Part shown: positions 1-7,829 of the stretch, piece after piece | Position numbering within the stretch: the stretch's first letter is position 1 | Layout: every line of letters starts with the position of its first letter | Origin: a virus | Length of the DNA stretch: 38,860 bases | Strand: one strand, 5' to 3' | IMG/VR virus record: IMGVR_UViG_3300037507_003985 | Span: 1-38,860 of that record | Position numbers and translations under genes: made by a program | Notes under the pieces: model-generated | The model's input: the letters and a program-made list of their open reading frames with translations, nothing else | Database searches by the model: none | Told to the model about the DNA's origin: nothing

Positions 1-293
1 ACGACGTGGTCGTCTGTCAGTCCGTCGCCATTGAGATGGAAGCGGAAAAATTCGTCTCGCATGAAGGCCGGGATGCCATTGACGGCAACTGCCAGCGGAG
101 TCTCCACCTCGCGCGGAAGAGTGACGGTCTGACCGTCAGAGAGGGTCATGATGTCGAGGGCCCCGATGTTCGCGGCCCAGTCGCCCTCGTCCTGGAGGGC
201 TCGAACTGCCTCGGAGATGCGACGAAGGGCCTTCTGCCGGTCGCACCGACCGAGGACCTCGATCACCTGGTCAATGATCTCCGAGACGAACAT
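1..293 (-). CDS. Adaptor-like phage structural protein, N-terminal part
   Basis: The reading frame starts at the ATG complementary to 291-293 and runs off the left edge without a stop, giving about 97 residues. It begins MFVSEIIDQVIEVLGR, followed by a second helix (residues 17-35) and the phrase DEGDW near residue 37. From about residue 45 a beta-type segment follows (TLSDGQTVTLP). A helical start, then GDW, then a beta domain is what I associate with head-to-tail adaptor proteins of podovirus type (SU10-like adaptor family). That family assignment is from memory and is an inference. The gene is last in the leftward late block here, 7 bases after the stop of the preceding small gene. No good Shine-Dalgarno is visible. 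High third-position GC supports real coding. Confidence 0.6.
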   Translation of the reverse strand, partial: MFVSEIIDQVIEVLGRCDRQKALRRISEAVRALQDEGDWAANIGALDIMTLSDGQTVTLPREVETPLAVAVNGIPAFMRDEFFRFHLNGDGLTDDHV

Positions 294-300
294 GTCCAGA

Positions 301-579
301 TCATGCCACTGGCGGAATCCCGAGTCGGCTGTCGGACATCGCCGAGAGCTCGGCCCCGAATCCAGAAAGATCGGCGCCGGTGGCAAGAACCTCGTTCATT
401 GTCTCGTCGGCCTTCACGGCCTTCTCGTCGGCCTTGAGTTTTGCCTCGGCGGCTCCGATCGCCTGGCTCAGCCCGGCCAGGAATCCCTTGGCAAGGTCAA
501 ACGTCGATCTCGGCAGCGTCAGCTGAATCTGGGGTTCTGGCTCCTCGGCCACCGTGTCGGTCATTCCATTCATGGTCAT
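301..579 (-). CDS. Small hypothetical phage protein
   Basis: A 92-residue protein that I do not recognise. The middle is helical and rich in Ala and Lys (AAEAKLKADEKAVKADE around residues 43-60), with no membrane segment or cysteines. The start is ambiguous: the ATG at 577-579 overlaps the previous stop as ATGA, but an AGGAGG lies only one base before it. That AGGAGG sits 7 bases before the next in-frame ATG (571-573), which may be the true start (90 residues). It lies between an acidic small protein and the adaptor-like gene, so a virion or assembly role is possible, but the sequence does not show one. Confidence 0.6.
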   Translation of the reverse strand: MTMNGMTDTVAEEPEPQIQLTLPRSTFDLAKGFLAGLSQAIGAAEAKLKADEKAVKADETMNEVLATGADLSGFGAELSAMSDSRLGIPPVA

Positions 580-902
580 TCCTCCTCGTCCTCGGTTTCC
601 TCTTCGGACTCGCGGAGACCCTTCTCGATCTCATCCTCGCTGTCCTCGGAGGCCTCTCCAAATTCGATTCCCATGACCTCGAGATCAAGCGACGAGGTCT
701 TTCCGTTCGGACCCTCAGAGTCGGTCTTCGAGACGATCCTGAAGCGGATCGTCGCCTCGCCCTCGGTCCCGACATCGGGAGCGTCGTCGATTCCCTCTCT
801 TCCAGAGATGTAGAGAGACGGATAGGTCATTTTTTCATCCGGCATCGCGGAGACCATCTCGATCATGCCGGCGGATTCTGAAGATTTTCCAAGATTGATC
901 AT
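576..902 (-). CDS. Acidic hypothetical phage protein
   Basis: A 108-residue protein. Residues 13-80 look like a small beta domain (YPSLYISG, EGEATIRFRIVSK), and the last 25 residues are almost all Glu, Asp and Ser, ending EEETEDEEE. I recall similar short phage proteins with a YPSL start, a beta core and an acidic tail in structural regions, but no function can be assigned. The stop overlaps the next gene's start (ATGA). The start ATG has no Shine-Dalgarno and follows a 69-base gap after the acetyltransferase gene, so a local promoter is possible. Confidence 0.6.
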   Translation of the reverse strand: MINLGKSSESAGMIEMVSAMPDEKMTYPSLYISGREGIDDAPDVGTEGEATIRFRIVSKTDSEGPNGKTSSLDLEVMGIEFGEASEDSEDEIEKGLRESEEETEDEEE

Positions 903-971
903 GATCGTGACTCGTTGTGCAAAGTTATCTCTCGATGGAACATTCTGACATCACAGATTGCCGCGCAGAAG

Positions 972-1406
972 TCAAAGAATCTTTCGGAAATAGAGGGCAC
1001 TCCTGCCTCCCCAGACGTGGTGGGGAGAATACAGCCGGAAGCCGCAGGAAATGAGCGAATTCGCGCTCGCAAGATTTGATGGAACCACATAGGTCACGAG
1101 TTCTTTCAGTCCGACTCGGCGAGCCTGGGCGATCCGTCTCCGGATGAGCTCCTTCTGCCGTCCCTGGCCTCGCCAGTCTCGCAGGACTCCGACTCTTGAG
1201 AGAAATCCCAGCCCGGCATTGTGCCTCGCCGTGCAGGGACGCAGGGCCGCATAGGCGACGGGCGTCCGGTCCTGTTCCTCGATCCACCAGTAGCAGCCCT
1301 CGACGCGGACGCGCCAGTCGGCAGGAAAGCACAGCTGGTCGAGACGCAGAATGGTGTCCCGGATCCACTCCGGGCACGAGTCTGGCCTGGCGACGAGCCG
1401 GGTCAT
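972..1406 (-). CDS. GNAT-family N-acetyltransferase
   Basis: A 144-residue single-domain protein that should transfer an acetyl group from acetyl-CoA to an unknown amine. The GNAT core is visible: strand GLGFLSRVGVL, then the acetyl-CoA pyrophosphate loop RDWRGQGRQKEL (residues 76-87; R-G-Q-G-R is the R/QxxGxG/A motif), a helix, strand ELVTYVV, the phrase N.ASANSLISCGFR typical of the fourth motif, and a final strand. Length is normal for the family. It starts three bases after the stop of the helix-turn-helix-like gene. Its place in the late block, after lysis genes, suggests modification of a virion or host protein; that is inference. Confidence 0.85.
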   Translation of the reverse strand: MTRLVARPDSCPEWIRDTILRLDQLCFPADWRVRVEGCYWWIEEQDRTPVAYAALRPCTARHNAGLGFLSRVGVLRDWRGQGRQKELIRRRIAQARRVGLKELVTYVVPSNLASANSLISCGFRLYSPHHVWGGRSALYFRKIL

Positions 1407-1409
1407 GGC

Positions 1410-1856
1410 TCACAGGACGTCGAGATCTCTTCCGAACGCCCTGCCTGAGGGATACGTGGGCTTGCAGTGAGGCCACGTGATCTTCCAGCGCTTTCCATCC
1501 TTCGACAGAATCCCGACCTTGCCAGAGCCGCGGCGGCGTCGCACCCGGGAGCCCTCCATCGGCTCTCTCGCGGGCGCGGGCTCGTCAGATTTTTTGGGAT
1601 CTGCCGCGGCCGGCGTCTCGTTCTTGCCGAGCTCCCGGTAGCCGGTGATCCGGACCAGGCGCTTGAGCTTGTTGTCCCAGACCGTGAAGTCCTGGCGCTC
1701 AACCGTGCCGGCACGGATGCCGGGGGCGAGAAGCGAGGCCACTCTCTCGGGACTGCACTCGAGCTGTTCGGCCACGTCGTCGCGACTCGACCAGCCCCTC
1801 GGCCATGCATAGGCCGCGGCGTTTTGTTTTTCCAGTATGGATTTCCAGTTAGGCAT
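1410..1856 (-). CDS. Hypothetical protein with helix-turn-helix-like N-terminus
   Basis: A 148-residue protein. Residues 19-50 (PRGWSSRDDVAEQLECSPER) read like a helix-turn-helix or winged helix, followed by short strands (TVERQDFTVW, RLVRITGYREL). The middle is a basic, proline- and alanine-rich linker (about residues 80-112), and the tail has another strand pair (KRWKITWP). DNA binding is plausible but not shown, and similar short winged-helix proteins often occur in phage late regions. The start overlaps the phosphoesterase 3' end by 8 bases. An AAAGGA lies about 11 bases upstream of ATG. Confidence 0.6.
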   Translation of the reverse strand: MPNWKSILEKQNAAAYAWPRGWSSRDDVAEQLECSPERVASLLAPGIRAGTVERQDFTVWDNKLKRLVRITGYRELGKNETPAAADPKKSDEPAPAREPMEGSRVRRRRGSGKVGILSKDGKRWKITWPHCKPTYPSGRAFGRDLDVL

Positions 1857-2859
1857 CTGTGCGGTTTCCTTTCAGTAGCATGCCGGCATAGCTCTCTCCG
1901 GCGTTGATGGTGACGTTGAACATGCTGAAGTTGCCAGTGGCTCGGGAGATGAAGCGGACCAGGTAGCCGTGGGTCCACTCGGTCGGCCGGGTGTTGGCGT
2001 AGAGAGGCTGGCGCTTGCACAGGCAGCCCGGATTCCAGGCACTGACCAGGCCGATGCCGGGAATGTGCTTGGGCTTGAAACTCGCCCGGTGGGTGTCGAA
2101 GTAGCAGATGTTGCCGCCGGCCTTGGCCAGGGCCACGTCGGCCGCGTCCTTCGAGTTGCTGATCTTGTGCACATAGAACATCTTGTCGAGCTTCACCCAG
2201 CCCGGCGTGTCGCAGCCCTCGTGGAGGTGGCCCTGCCGGTAGTAGCGGATGCCACGTTCCTTGAGGCGCAGGACGTGCTCGGCACAGAAGGTCTTGCGCA
2301 GCAGCTCGACGTCCTTGTGGTGGGCGAGTCGCTGCGTGAGGGCCCAGCGCTCGACGCGCCACTCATGGTTGCCCTCGAGGTAGTGGATGTCCGGGCAGGA
2401 GCTTGACTCCATGATCGCGTCGAGCAGCCCGTTTGCCACGGCCATGTCGTCCTCGTAGCTGTCGTCGGCCTCGGACACGTAGCCCAGGACGTGGTGCTCG
2501 GCCAGGAATCCGCCGCAGTTGATGAAGTCACCTCCGATGAAGATCCGGTCGGGGCGCAGGATCTTGAGATCACCGAGCAGCGCCGAGAAGGCCGCCGGAT
2601 CGACCTGGTTGCCATGCACGTCGGAGAAGATGACCTCGACGATGTCGCCCTTGCCGGCCCTGGGGCTCGAGGGCCTCGGCACCTGGACAGCCCTGCGGCC
2701 GGCCGTGCGGGCACGTTCGAGGGTCTTGACAGTCTCGGCGTGGGCCCTCCGCTCGGCCTCGAGCTGGGCCTGGGTCTCGGCCAGTCTGGTCTGGTGATCC
2801 GCGGCATGGGCCGCCTGCGCGACCTTGCCCCAGTTGGTGTCAGTGGTTTCTTTTTTCAT
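1849..2859 (-). CDS. Calcineurin-like metallophosphoesterase
   Basis: A 336-residue protein. Residues 15-55 form an Ala/Glu/Arg-rich coiled coil. From about residue 73 the metallophosphoesterase core follows: FSDVHGN (Asp80, His82), IGGDF (Asp111), EGNHEW (Asn164, His165, Glu166), then a His in FYVHKI and the late FDTHRA in place of the usual GHTH. These residues bind two metal ions and hydrolyse phosphoesters. The substrate cannot be read from sequence; nucleic acid or nucleotide is usual for phage members. A strong Shine-Dalgarno (AGGAGG, 8 bases before ATG) fixes the start, just after the endolysin. The coiled coil suggests an oligomer. Confidence 0.88.
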   Translation of the reverse strand: MKKETTDTNWGKVAQAAHAADHQTRLAETQAQLEAERRAHAETVKTLERARTAGRRAVQVPRPSSPRAGKGDIVEVIFSDVHGNQVDPAAFSALLGDLKILRPDRIFIGGDFINCGGFLAEHHVLGYVSEADDSYEDDMAVANGLLDAIMESSSCPDIHYLEGNHEWRVERWALTQRLAHHKDVELLRKTFCAEHVLRLKERGIRYYRQGHLHEGCDTPGWVKLDKMFYVHKISNSKDAADVALAKAGGNICYFDTHRASFKPKHIPGIGLVSAWNPGCLCKRQPLYANTRPTEWTHGYLVRFISRATGNFSMFNVTINAGESYAGMLLKGNRTDA

Positions 2860-2871
2860 GGATGTTTCCTC

Positions 2872-3453
2872 CTATTGTGTCGCCTGAAAGTGCATCGCGT
2901 CTCTCGACCAGAAGGCTCCCGCGGCGAGCCAGCCCTCACGGGCAAAGATCTCCATCACGTCGAGCGGCATGTGGGCCCTGGTCGGCCAGTGCGCGTGCAG
3001 GCCATTCCGGCTCGCGTCGAGATCAATCGCGGCGGCCCGGGCATGCAGACTCGGGAGGGTTCCGCCTCGCATGTTGCGGTTGGCGTAGATTCCAAAATAA
3101 CGGTTGACCCCGGCCTCGGTCCTGGCCTCGTCGGTCTTGTAGCGCTTCCCGAGCTCGTTGAGAATCCGGGAGAGACTGGGAGCGAGCCTCTCGTGGACGG
3201 CCAGCGTCCGGATGGTCTCCGGGCCGTTGTAGAGAAACATCCTGTAGGGAACCGAGATCCGGGCGGTCGAGACCGAGCCCGCCGGGCCGTAGAACGCCGT
3301 GAGACTCTTCTGATCCTGCCTCGGCCACGGATTCGGCCTCGGCATGAGGGCACGAAGATGGCGCTGGCAGGCCAGGATGGACTTTGGTCCCCAGAAGCCG
3401 TCAGGTTCGACCCCGACCGACTCCTGGAGGATCTGAATCTGCGTCTTTTTCAT
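2872..3453 (-). CDS. Endolysin: M15-type D-Ala-D-Ala peptidase with peptidoglycan-binding start
   Basis: A 193-residue cell-wall hydrolase. Residues 5-35 resemble a peptidoglycan-binding repeat (VGVEPDGFWGPKS). The C-terminal half carries the M15 peptidase signature: SLHARAAAID at residues 135-144 (zinc ligands His137 and Asp144) and MHFQ at 187-190 (third ligand His188), with Glu173 in REGW as the likely catalytic residue. The usual SxHxxGxAxD has Ala140 in place of Gly. It should cut peptide stems of peptidoglycan to release virions. It overlaps the lipoprotein stop by ATGA and lies next to a small membrane peptide, forming a lysis cassette. No signal peptide is seen, so export would depend on a holin. 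Confidence 0.88.
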   Translation of the reverse strand: MKKTQIQILQESVGVEPDGFWGPKSILACQRHLRALMPRPNPWPRQDQKSLTAFYGPAGSVSTARISVPYRMFLYNGPETIRTLAVHERLAPSLSRILNELGKRYKTDEARTEAGVNRYFGIYANRNMRGGTLPSLHARAAAIDLDASRNGLHAHWPTRAHMPLDVMEIFAREGWLAAGAFWSRDAMHFQATQ

Positions 3454-3614
3454 CGCTCGGGCCTCACGACCTGCTTGCCGTCGCCGGGCTCGACCGAGAC
3501 GGTGACTCTCTGGTTGAGAAAGTCATAGCCGAACCCGATCCTCGGGGTGGCACAGCCCGAGAGCAGCGCCGCCACGATGAAGGCCAGGATGATGACCACG
3601 AGCGCCGTCTTCAT
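3450..3614 (-). CDS. Small lipoprotein, spanin-like
   Basis: A 54-residue protein beginning MKTALVV, with a hydrophobic signal and the lipobox LSGC (Cys21), followed by 33 polar residues. It should be lipidated and anchored in the outer membrane. The ATG overlaps the previous stop (ATGA). A longer frame upstream exists but is only the opposite reading of the overlapping gene. In a lysis cluster such a protein is usually the outer-membrane spanin subunit; the partner inner-membrane subunit is not obvious, though the coupled 58-residue membrane peptide is a candidate. The lipobox implies, but does not prove, a Gram-negative-type envelope in the host. Confidence 0.75.
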   Translation of the reverse strand: MKTALVVIILAFIVAALLSGCATPRIGFGYDFLNQRVTVSVEPGDGKQVVRPER

Positions 3615-3787
3615 TTGCGCGAGAAGCGGCCGACGAAGGCCACGATCGCCCGCAGCGTCTTCTCGGGCTGTTCTCCCGGGATGAGCGCGAAGATCGCGAT
3701 CAGGGCCACGATGAGGCCGTTGAGGGCCACGATGACCTCGAGCCAATTGAGCCGGGTCAGGGTCTGGATGATGTCATTGATGTTCAT
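3611..3787 (-). CDS. Small membrane protein, holin-like
   Basis: A 58-residue protein starting MNINDIIQTL, with one strongly hydrophobic stretch (residues 16-37, LEVIVALNGLIVALIAIF) and a basic C-terminus (FVGRFSRK). GAGGAG 9 bases before ATG fixes the start. The stop overlaps the lipoprotein start by ATGA, so the two are translationally coupled. One transmembrane segment and position beside an endolysin suggest a holin or an inner-membrane spanin; the sequence does not decide between them. Confidence 0.72.
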   Translation of the reverse strand: MNINDIIQTLTRLNWLEVIVALNGLIVALIAIFALIPGEQPEKTLRAIVAFVGRFSRK

Positions 3788-3926
3788 TGTTGTTTCTCCT
3801 CTGTTGGTTGTTGGGTGAGCTGCTGGTCAATGGCGGCGGCGATGGGACGGCGTCGATGGTGCTGGCGTCGTTGCCGACACGTTGCCATGCGCGGAGGAGG
3901 ATAGATTGTAGAGTTACGGTGCGCAT
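3774..3926 (-). pseudogene. Short N-terminal remnant of an adaptor-like protein
   Basis: A 50-codon frame whose ATG overlaps the preceding stop as TAATG, typical of a coupled real gene. Its first 27 residues (MRTVTLQSILLRAWQRVGND...) look like the amphipathic start of phage adaptor or head-completion proteins. The rest is low complexity (PSPPPLTSSSPNNQQRRNNN) and ends inside the next gene in another frame. I read this as the surviving start of a longer gene. It may still be translated to couple the small membrane gene downstream. It covers the otherwise empty 138 bases before the holin-like gene. Confidence 0.4.
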
Positions 3927-4447
3927 TAGCTGTTCAATACTTGAAGTGCTTCGCTGCTTGCGGCCTCAAATGTGTATGGCGAAGCGCTCCAATTAGAACG
4001 CCGCTCCTCTGGCGAAGTAACGCCCGCCACAATCATGCCGTCGAGCCAACCTTGCACAGCGGCGAGCTTGGGCGATGTCTTTTGCGCGGCGTCGAGTTGC
4101 AGTTTGAGGTAAAGCAGGGTTGTCGGTCGCTTGCCTGCGAAACCTTGCACGTCCACCCATTCGTCTGCGGTGAAAGTCGGCAACGGCACAGGCGGCGGCG
4201 GAATCACATACGCCTCATCCACGGGCAGCGCGGATTCAACGGCGGCTTTCACCGTGGCCTCGTCCAGCGCATCGAGTTCGGGGCCGTCCTGTTCGTAAAT
4301 GGTGAGCCTCGTCGGCCATCCATGCTCGCGCACTTCGACCTTGCCAGCTTCGTCGCGGGTTAGCTGGTAGGACAGGCCGTGCCATGTCTTGCCGTCTATG
4401 CTGCGGGGTTCGGCCAAGAGGACGTTGTAGATTTCGGAGGAGTTCAT
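3926..4447 (-). CDS. Tail-fibre-associated hypothetical protein
   Basis: A 173-residue protein starting MNSSEIYNVLLAEP. The first half is beta-rich (TRLTIYEQDGPE). A proline run (PPPPVPLP) lies near residues 97-104. The rest is helical with the phrase LKLQLDAAQKTSPKLAAVQGW. The ATG comes one base after the fibre gene stop (TAATATG). An earlier frame opening at 4477 would overlap the fibre gene and is less likely. Small proteins directly after a fibre gene are often chaperones or tip proteins; nothing specific is recognised. Confidence 0.65.
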   Translation of the reverse strand: MNSSEIYNVLLAEPRSIDGKTWHGLSYQLTRDEAGKVEVREHGWPTRLTIYEQDGPELDALDEATVKAAVESALPVDEAYVIPPPPVPLPTFTADEWVDVQGFAGKRPTTLLYLKLQLDAAQKTSPKLAAVQGWLDGMIVAGVTSPEERRSNWSASPYTFEAASSEALQVLNS

Positions 4448-4448
4448 A

Positions 4449-7280
4449 TTAGGCGACTCGGTAAAATGCGGTGGCACGCCATTGGATCGTTTCGGAGGCC
4501 GCTCCTGTCACTTCCAGTTGCAAGGCTTCGTTGGTGTCATCGGCGGTCAGCGCAAAAGTCCACGTTGGCGAGCCTGCGCTCTGGTCGGTGCCGAGCGTCT
4601 GAACCGTGCCGATGAGCGCCGTGTTGTTGCTGCCGTCCCTGCGGATTCCGAGGAAGCGGCGGGCGACGAGCCATTTGTCGGCGGTGTCGGAGCGGCGGGC
4701 GACAAGCAGGATGTCCACGGCGAGGGCGGTGTTGGCGGCGATCGTGAAGCGCGAGGTGGCGGTGGCGTCCAGGTTAAGGACGGTGGCGGTGGCGTTTGTC
4801 GTGCTGCCGCCCCAATACACAACGTTGAATGGCAAGGCGCCAAACATTCCGCGCAAGTTCGCATTAGCGTTGAGGCCGACAGCGTTGACGCCACTCGAAA
4901 GAATTTCTAATCCCCCGATAGACACTGCCGCAGTTGCGCGAGCGGCTCCAAAGCCCATAGCAATCGCGTTTGCTGACGTTGCGTCATAAACAGACGTTGA
5001 AATGCAAATCGAGTCATTGCCGCTTGCCAACCCTCGCCCGATGGCGATAGCCCTTGTTCCGCTGGCCGAGCAATTTGTGCCGTTACCGATAGCTGTTGCG
5101 CTGTCGCCGCTTGCCGTGACTTCGTTGCCGATGGCGATGGAGTTGGTGTTTGAAGCGACTCGCGTTGCTGCGCCACGGGCCGTTTGAATGTTTATTGCCC
5201 CCGTGCCCAACGCCGTAGTCGAAGGCGCGAGCCCAATAAACATAGACCCCGCTCCGCTGGGACGCTCCAAGGGGTTTTGATAGACGAGCTTTCCGCTGGC
5301 ATCGTTCCACACTACGGCAGGATTGGCGCTGTTGATTAAGCCGCCGTCATCGGCCACGAGGTTGCTGCCTGAAACGGAAAGCACATCTGCGGTGGTTGCA
5401 TCTACTGCGGAGATGCCGCCGCCCGCGACAGTCTGCCATGACCCATCGCCGCGCAAAAAGTTACTGGCCGAAGGTGTGCCGCTGCCCATTCGCTCAGGGG
5501 CCAACGTCCCGCTGCTGATGTTTGAGGCGTTAGTCGTGTCGGTGGTGGCCGAGGCGGCGAGGCCGAGAGTCGTGCGCTGTGCCGCTGCGTCTGCGTCATC
5601 GAGGAGAGCCTTGCCCGCTGTCGTGATGTCGCCGCCGAGCTTGGATGTTCCGACTGCGCCCGAATCAATCGTCCATGTCGCGCCCGATGCGCTGACGGTG
5701 ATGTCGCCCTTGTCGCCATCGGTGACGCCTGCGCCGCCCGTAGCCGACAACTCCCCCGCCGAAAGGCTCAAGCCCGATCCGATTTGGATCTCCTCGATGG
5801 CACCTGTGCTGGCAGTCGTCCTTCCGAGGATGCGGGCGGTGGCTTGGGTGAGGCCGCTGGTTGTGATGGCTCCCGCTGCTACCGCTCCAACGTCTCCTGC
5901 GGTGGTTGGGATGTCTGTAACGACTGCGAGAGTTCCCGACTGGTCAGGGATCGTGAGGGTTACGTCATCTGTAAGCTGCTCTTGAACATCTATTGTCGCA
6001 GTATATGGCCCTTGCTCGTCAACAAGTTTGGCGCTTGCCATAAGGATGTTGGCAAGATTTCCACCATTTTGCTCAATGCGGACATCGGGGTTGCTTCCTT
6101 GCAAAAACATCTCGCCTTGGCGAAGACCAAGCAACGCCTCATTGTTGTTTTCGTCCGTAACGGAAATGTAGGGAGTATCATTGCCGCCAGTATGTTGAAA
6201 TGTTAGCTCTTGTGATTCAAATTCAATGATATCGCTTGATGCGCCGTTTAGCGAAACTAATGAAACATCATTGCCATCATTAACGGCAAGTTGAGAAAAA
6301 GACGGAATTGGGTCTGATCCGCCCGCAACCCCGCCCGAAAGCGTGAAGCCCTCGCCGTTTTCGGGAATCTGCGACCCATCGCCCCAAATCAAAGTAGCTT
6401 GATTGGAGGGATTGGCCGAGTTCCACGCAGACAGGCGGTTAATTATCGACTGAGAGCCATTAAATGTAAGCGTGATGCTGTTGCCTGCGGTTCCAGCGGC
6501 GTTTGCGCGAACAAGAACGGGCGTGGACATCCCTGCGACTTGGCCGCTGAAACTGGCCTTGACGCCCGCCGCATGGCTGGCCGCATGAGCCAGTGTTGAA
6601 CTCGGTGTCCTCGCATCGCTCAACCGCGCATCATTCCCCTCGCAAAAGCTCCCTGCCGCCGTGCCGAAAGAACCCGCCTCGACTACGCCGTTTGTGCCTG
6701 TTTTGAGCGGGAGGTTGGCGGTGGTGCCGACTTTTCCGTCGTTGGTTAGGTTGCCGTGGGTGTGGCTGGTTGGCGTCCGAGAGTCGCCTGCGTCGTCCAG
6801 CGTAATGTTTTTGTTTGGGACGGTGATCGTCCGAGTCTGACCGGAAGCAATCGAAGCGGCAGAGAAGGCAATCTCTCTGGTCGGATCTGCAGAATCGTAG
6901 ATCCTGAAATACTGGCTGTCGTTGACCGAGGGGAATTCTCCGGCATAGTCCCAGTCGGCCAGGGTCCCGTTGTTGAAGAGCCTGACGTAGATGCCGGCGG
7001 GCTTCCGGTTGATGAACCAGACGCCGGAGTCCTCGCGAACGAGGTAGGCGGTGTTGACGGGCGGGGTCCCGACCGTGACCGGGAGATCGGCGTAGAACTG
7101 GACAGACCCGTTGACGTATCCGGCTCCGCCGCCACCTCCTCCCTCTGAGATGGCCACGAGGGCCGCGATCATGAGACGGCGCCAGGTGGCGGTGTCGAGG
7201 ATGGCCGGAATCTGAGACGGGTCGACCCCGGCCGCCAGGAGTGCCAGGCGGCGGTATTCGGCGGTGTCTAGGACGCTCAC
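4449..7280 (-). CDS. Tail fibre with YadA-head-like repeats
   Basis: A 943-residue modular fibre. Residues 1-45 are helical, followed by a seven-glycine linker (about 47-52). A globular part at 55-160 contains YLVREDSGVWFINRKPAGI, and collagen-free beta modules typical of fibres follow (SHTHGNLTNDGKVG near 172; GDKGDITVSASGATW near 530). Residues about 710-785 contain at least four copies of the AIAIG-type repeat (SIAIGNEVTASG, ATAIGNGTN, AIAIGRGLA, AIAMGFGAA) that builds the left-handed beta roll in YadA heads. The C-terminus (from about 840) looks like a compact beta domain. It should bind host surface structures. Codon composition is AT-richer around residues 340-460, suggesting a mosaic. 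The start overlaps the preceding stop (ATGA). Confidence 0.85.
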   Translation of the reverse strand: MSVLDTAEYRRLALLAAGVDPSQIPAILDTATWRRLMIAALVAISEGGGGGGAGYVNGSVQFYADLPVTVGTPPVNTAYLVREDSGVWFINRKPAGIYVRLFNNGTLADWDYAGEFPSVNDSQYFRIYDSADPTREIAFSAASIASGQTRTITVPNKNITLDDAGDSRTPTSHTHGNLTNDGKVGTTANLPLKTGTNGVVEAGSFGTAAGSFCEGNDARLSDARTPSSTLAHAASHAAGVKASFSGQVAGMSTPVLVRANAAGTAGNSITLTFNGSQSIINRLSAWNSANPSNQATLIWGDGSQIPENGEGFTLSGGVAGGSDPIPSFSQLAVNDGNDVSLVSLNGASSDIIEFESQELTFQHTGGNDTPYISVTDENNNEALLGLRQGEMFLQGSNPDVRIEQNGGNLANILMASAKLVDEQGPYTATIDVQEQLTDDVTLTIPDQSGTLAVVTDIPTTAGDVGAVAAGAITTSGLTQATARILGRTTASTGAIEEIQIGSGLSLSAGELSATGGAGVTDGDKGDITVSASGATWTIDSGAVGTSKLGGDITTAGKALLDDADAAAQRTTLGLAASATTDTTNASNISSGTLAPERMGSGTPSASNFLRGDGSWQTVAGGGISAVDATTADVLSVSGSNLVADDGGLINSANPAVVWNDASGKLVYQNPLERPSGAGSMFIGLAPSTTALGTGAINIQTARGAATRVASNTNSIAIGNEVTASGDSATAIGNGTNCSASGTRAIAIGRGLASGNDSICISTSVYDATSANAIAMGFGAARATAAVSIGGLEILSSGVNAVGLNANANLRGMFGALPFNVVYWGGSTTNATATVLNLDATATSRFTIAANTALAVDILLVARRSDTADKWLVARRFLGIRRDGSNNTALIGTVQTLGTDQSAGSPTWTFALTADDTNEALQLEVTGAASETIQWRATAFYRVA

Positions 7281-7609
7281 TTCTTGTCGAGATTGTGGTT
7301 GATGTCGCGGAGACTGCCATCGATCGACTTGAGAGACGCATCGAGATGCTGCCAGTGCCTCTCACGAGAATTGCGCTCTTCGCGAAGCTCAACGAGAAAG
7401 GTGTCACGGGCGCGATCGAGGTGGCTGATGAAGGCCGGGGCCACCTTGACCAGGAGCATGATGGCCGCAAAGGCGACGAGCCCAAAGCTGCCCATTTCGG
7501 CCACCGTGCGAAGCCATCCAAAGGACTCCATGGCCGGCGCGGCAGTTGCAAAGACGCCGAAGGTTCCGGCGGTCAGCATGGCGGCGGATGTTTTGAGTTC
7601 GAAGATCAT
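7277..7609 (-). CDS. Membrane protein with C-terminal coiled coil, possible holin
   Basis: A 110-residue protein. Hydrophobic stretches lie at about residues 9-27 and 40-62 (MGSFGLVAFAAIMLLVKVAP). They are followed by a charged, heptad-like tail (LDRARDTFLVELREERNSRERHWQHLDASLKSID), with Leu/Ile spacing as in a coiled coil. Topology and size fit a holin or an anchor of the xhlA type, but it lies among fibre genes, not beside the endolysin. It overlaps the fibre start by ATGA. A second, separate lysis-related membrane protein is possible; otherwise unknown. Confidence 0.65.
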   Translation of the reverse strand: MIFELKTSAAMLTAGTFGVFATAAPAMESFGWLRTVAEMGSFGLVAFAAIMLLVKVAPAFISHLDRARDTFLVELREERNSRERHWQHLDASLKSIDGSLRDINHNLDKK

Positions 7610-7640
7610 GGCTTGCGGGCGATTGGACTTTGGAGGGGCA

Positions 7641-7814
7641 TTAGGCGTTTATTTCTATCCCGTTTTCATCAAGTGGCGTGCTGCTTCGATGGCCCTGCTG
7701 AATCTGGCGGTTGATTGCATCAACCACTGGTGCAGCCACCCGAAACGGCATTTCACAAAGTGCCGCGCTGATTATTTGCAAGTGCTTGTCGTTTAGTTTG
7801 ATTGTATGTTCCAT
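7641..7814 (-). CDS. Short conserved-type phage protein
   Basis: A 57-residue protein beginning MEHTIKLNDKHLQIISAAL and continuing PFRVAAPVVDAINRQIQQ. I recall many phages encoding a short protein of this pattern, a leading beta strand and then a helix with PF/PY-x-V-A-A-P, usually annotated hypothetical. No membrane segment. The leader has no Shine-Dalgarno but is A/C-rich (AACAACCAACATAT before ATG). Base composition is lower in GC than the flanks, like the neighbouring tailspike, so it probably moved with it. Confidence 0.7.
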   Translation of the reverse strand: MEHTIKLNDKHLQIISAALCEMPFRVAAPVVDAINRQIQQGHRSSTPLDENGIEINA

Positions 7815-7829
7815 ATATGTTGGTTGTTG

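Noticed and set aside
948-975. TTGACT and TGATGT with a 16-base spacer on the minus strand, before the gene starting at 902
   Set aside because: The -35 box is good but the -10 box is poor and the -35 overlaps a stop codon; too weak to list as a promoter.
2491-3528. 345-codon plus-strand frame across the phosphoesterase and endolysin
   Set aside because: Covers two well-recognised minus-strand genes and has no domain of its own.
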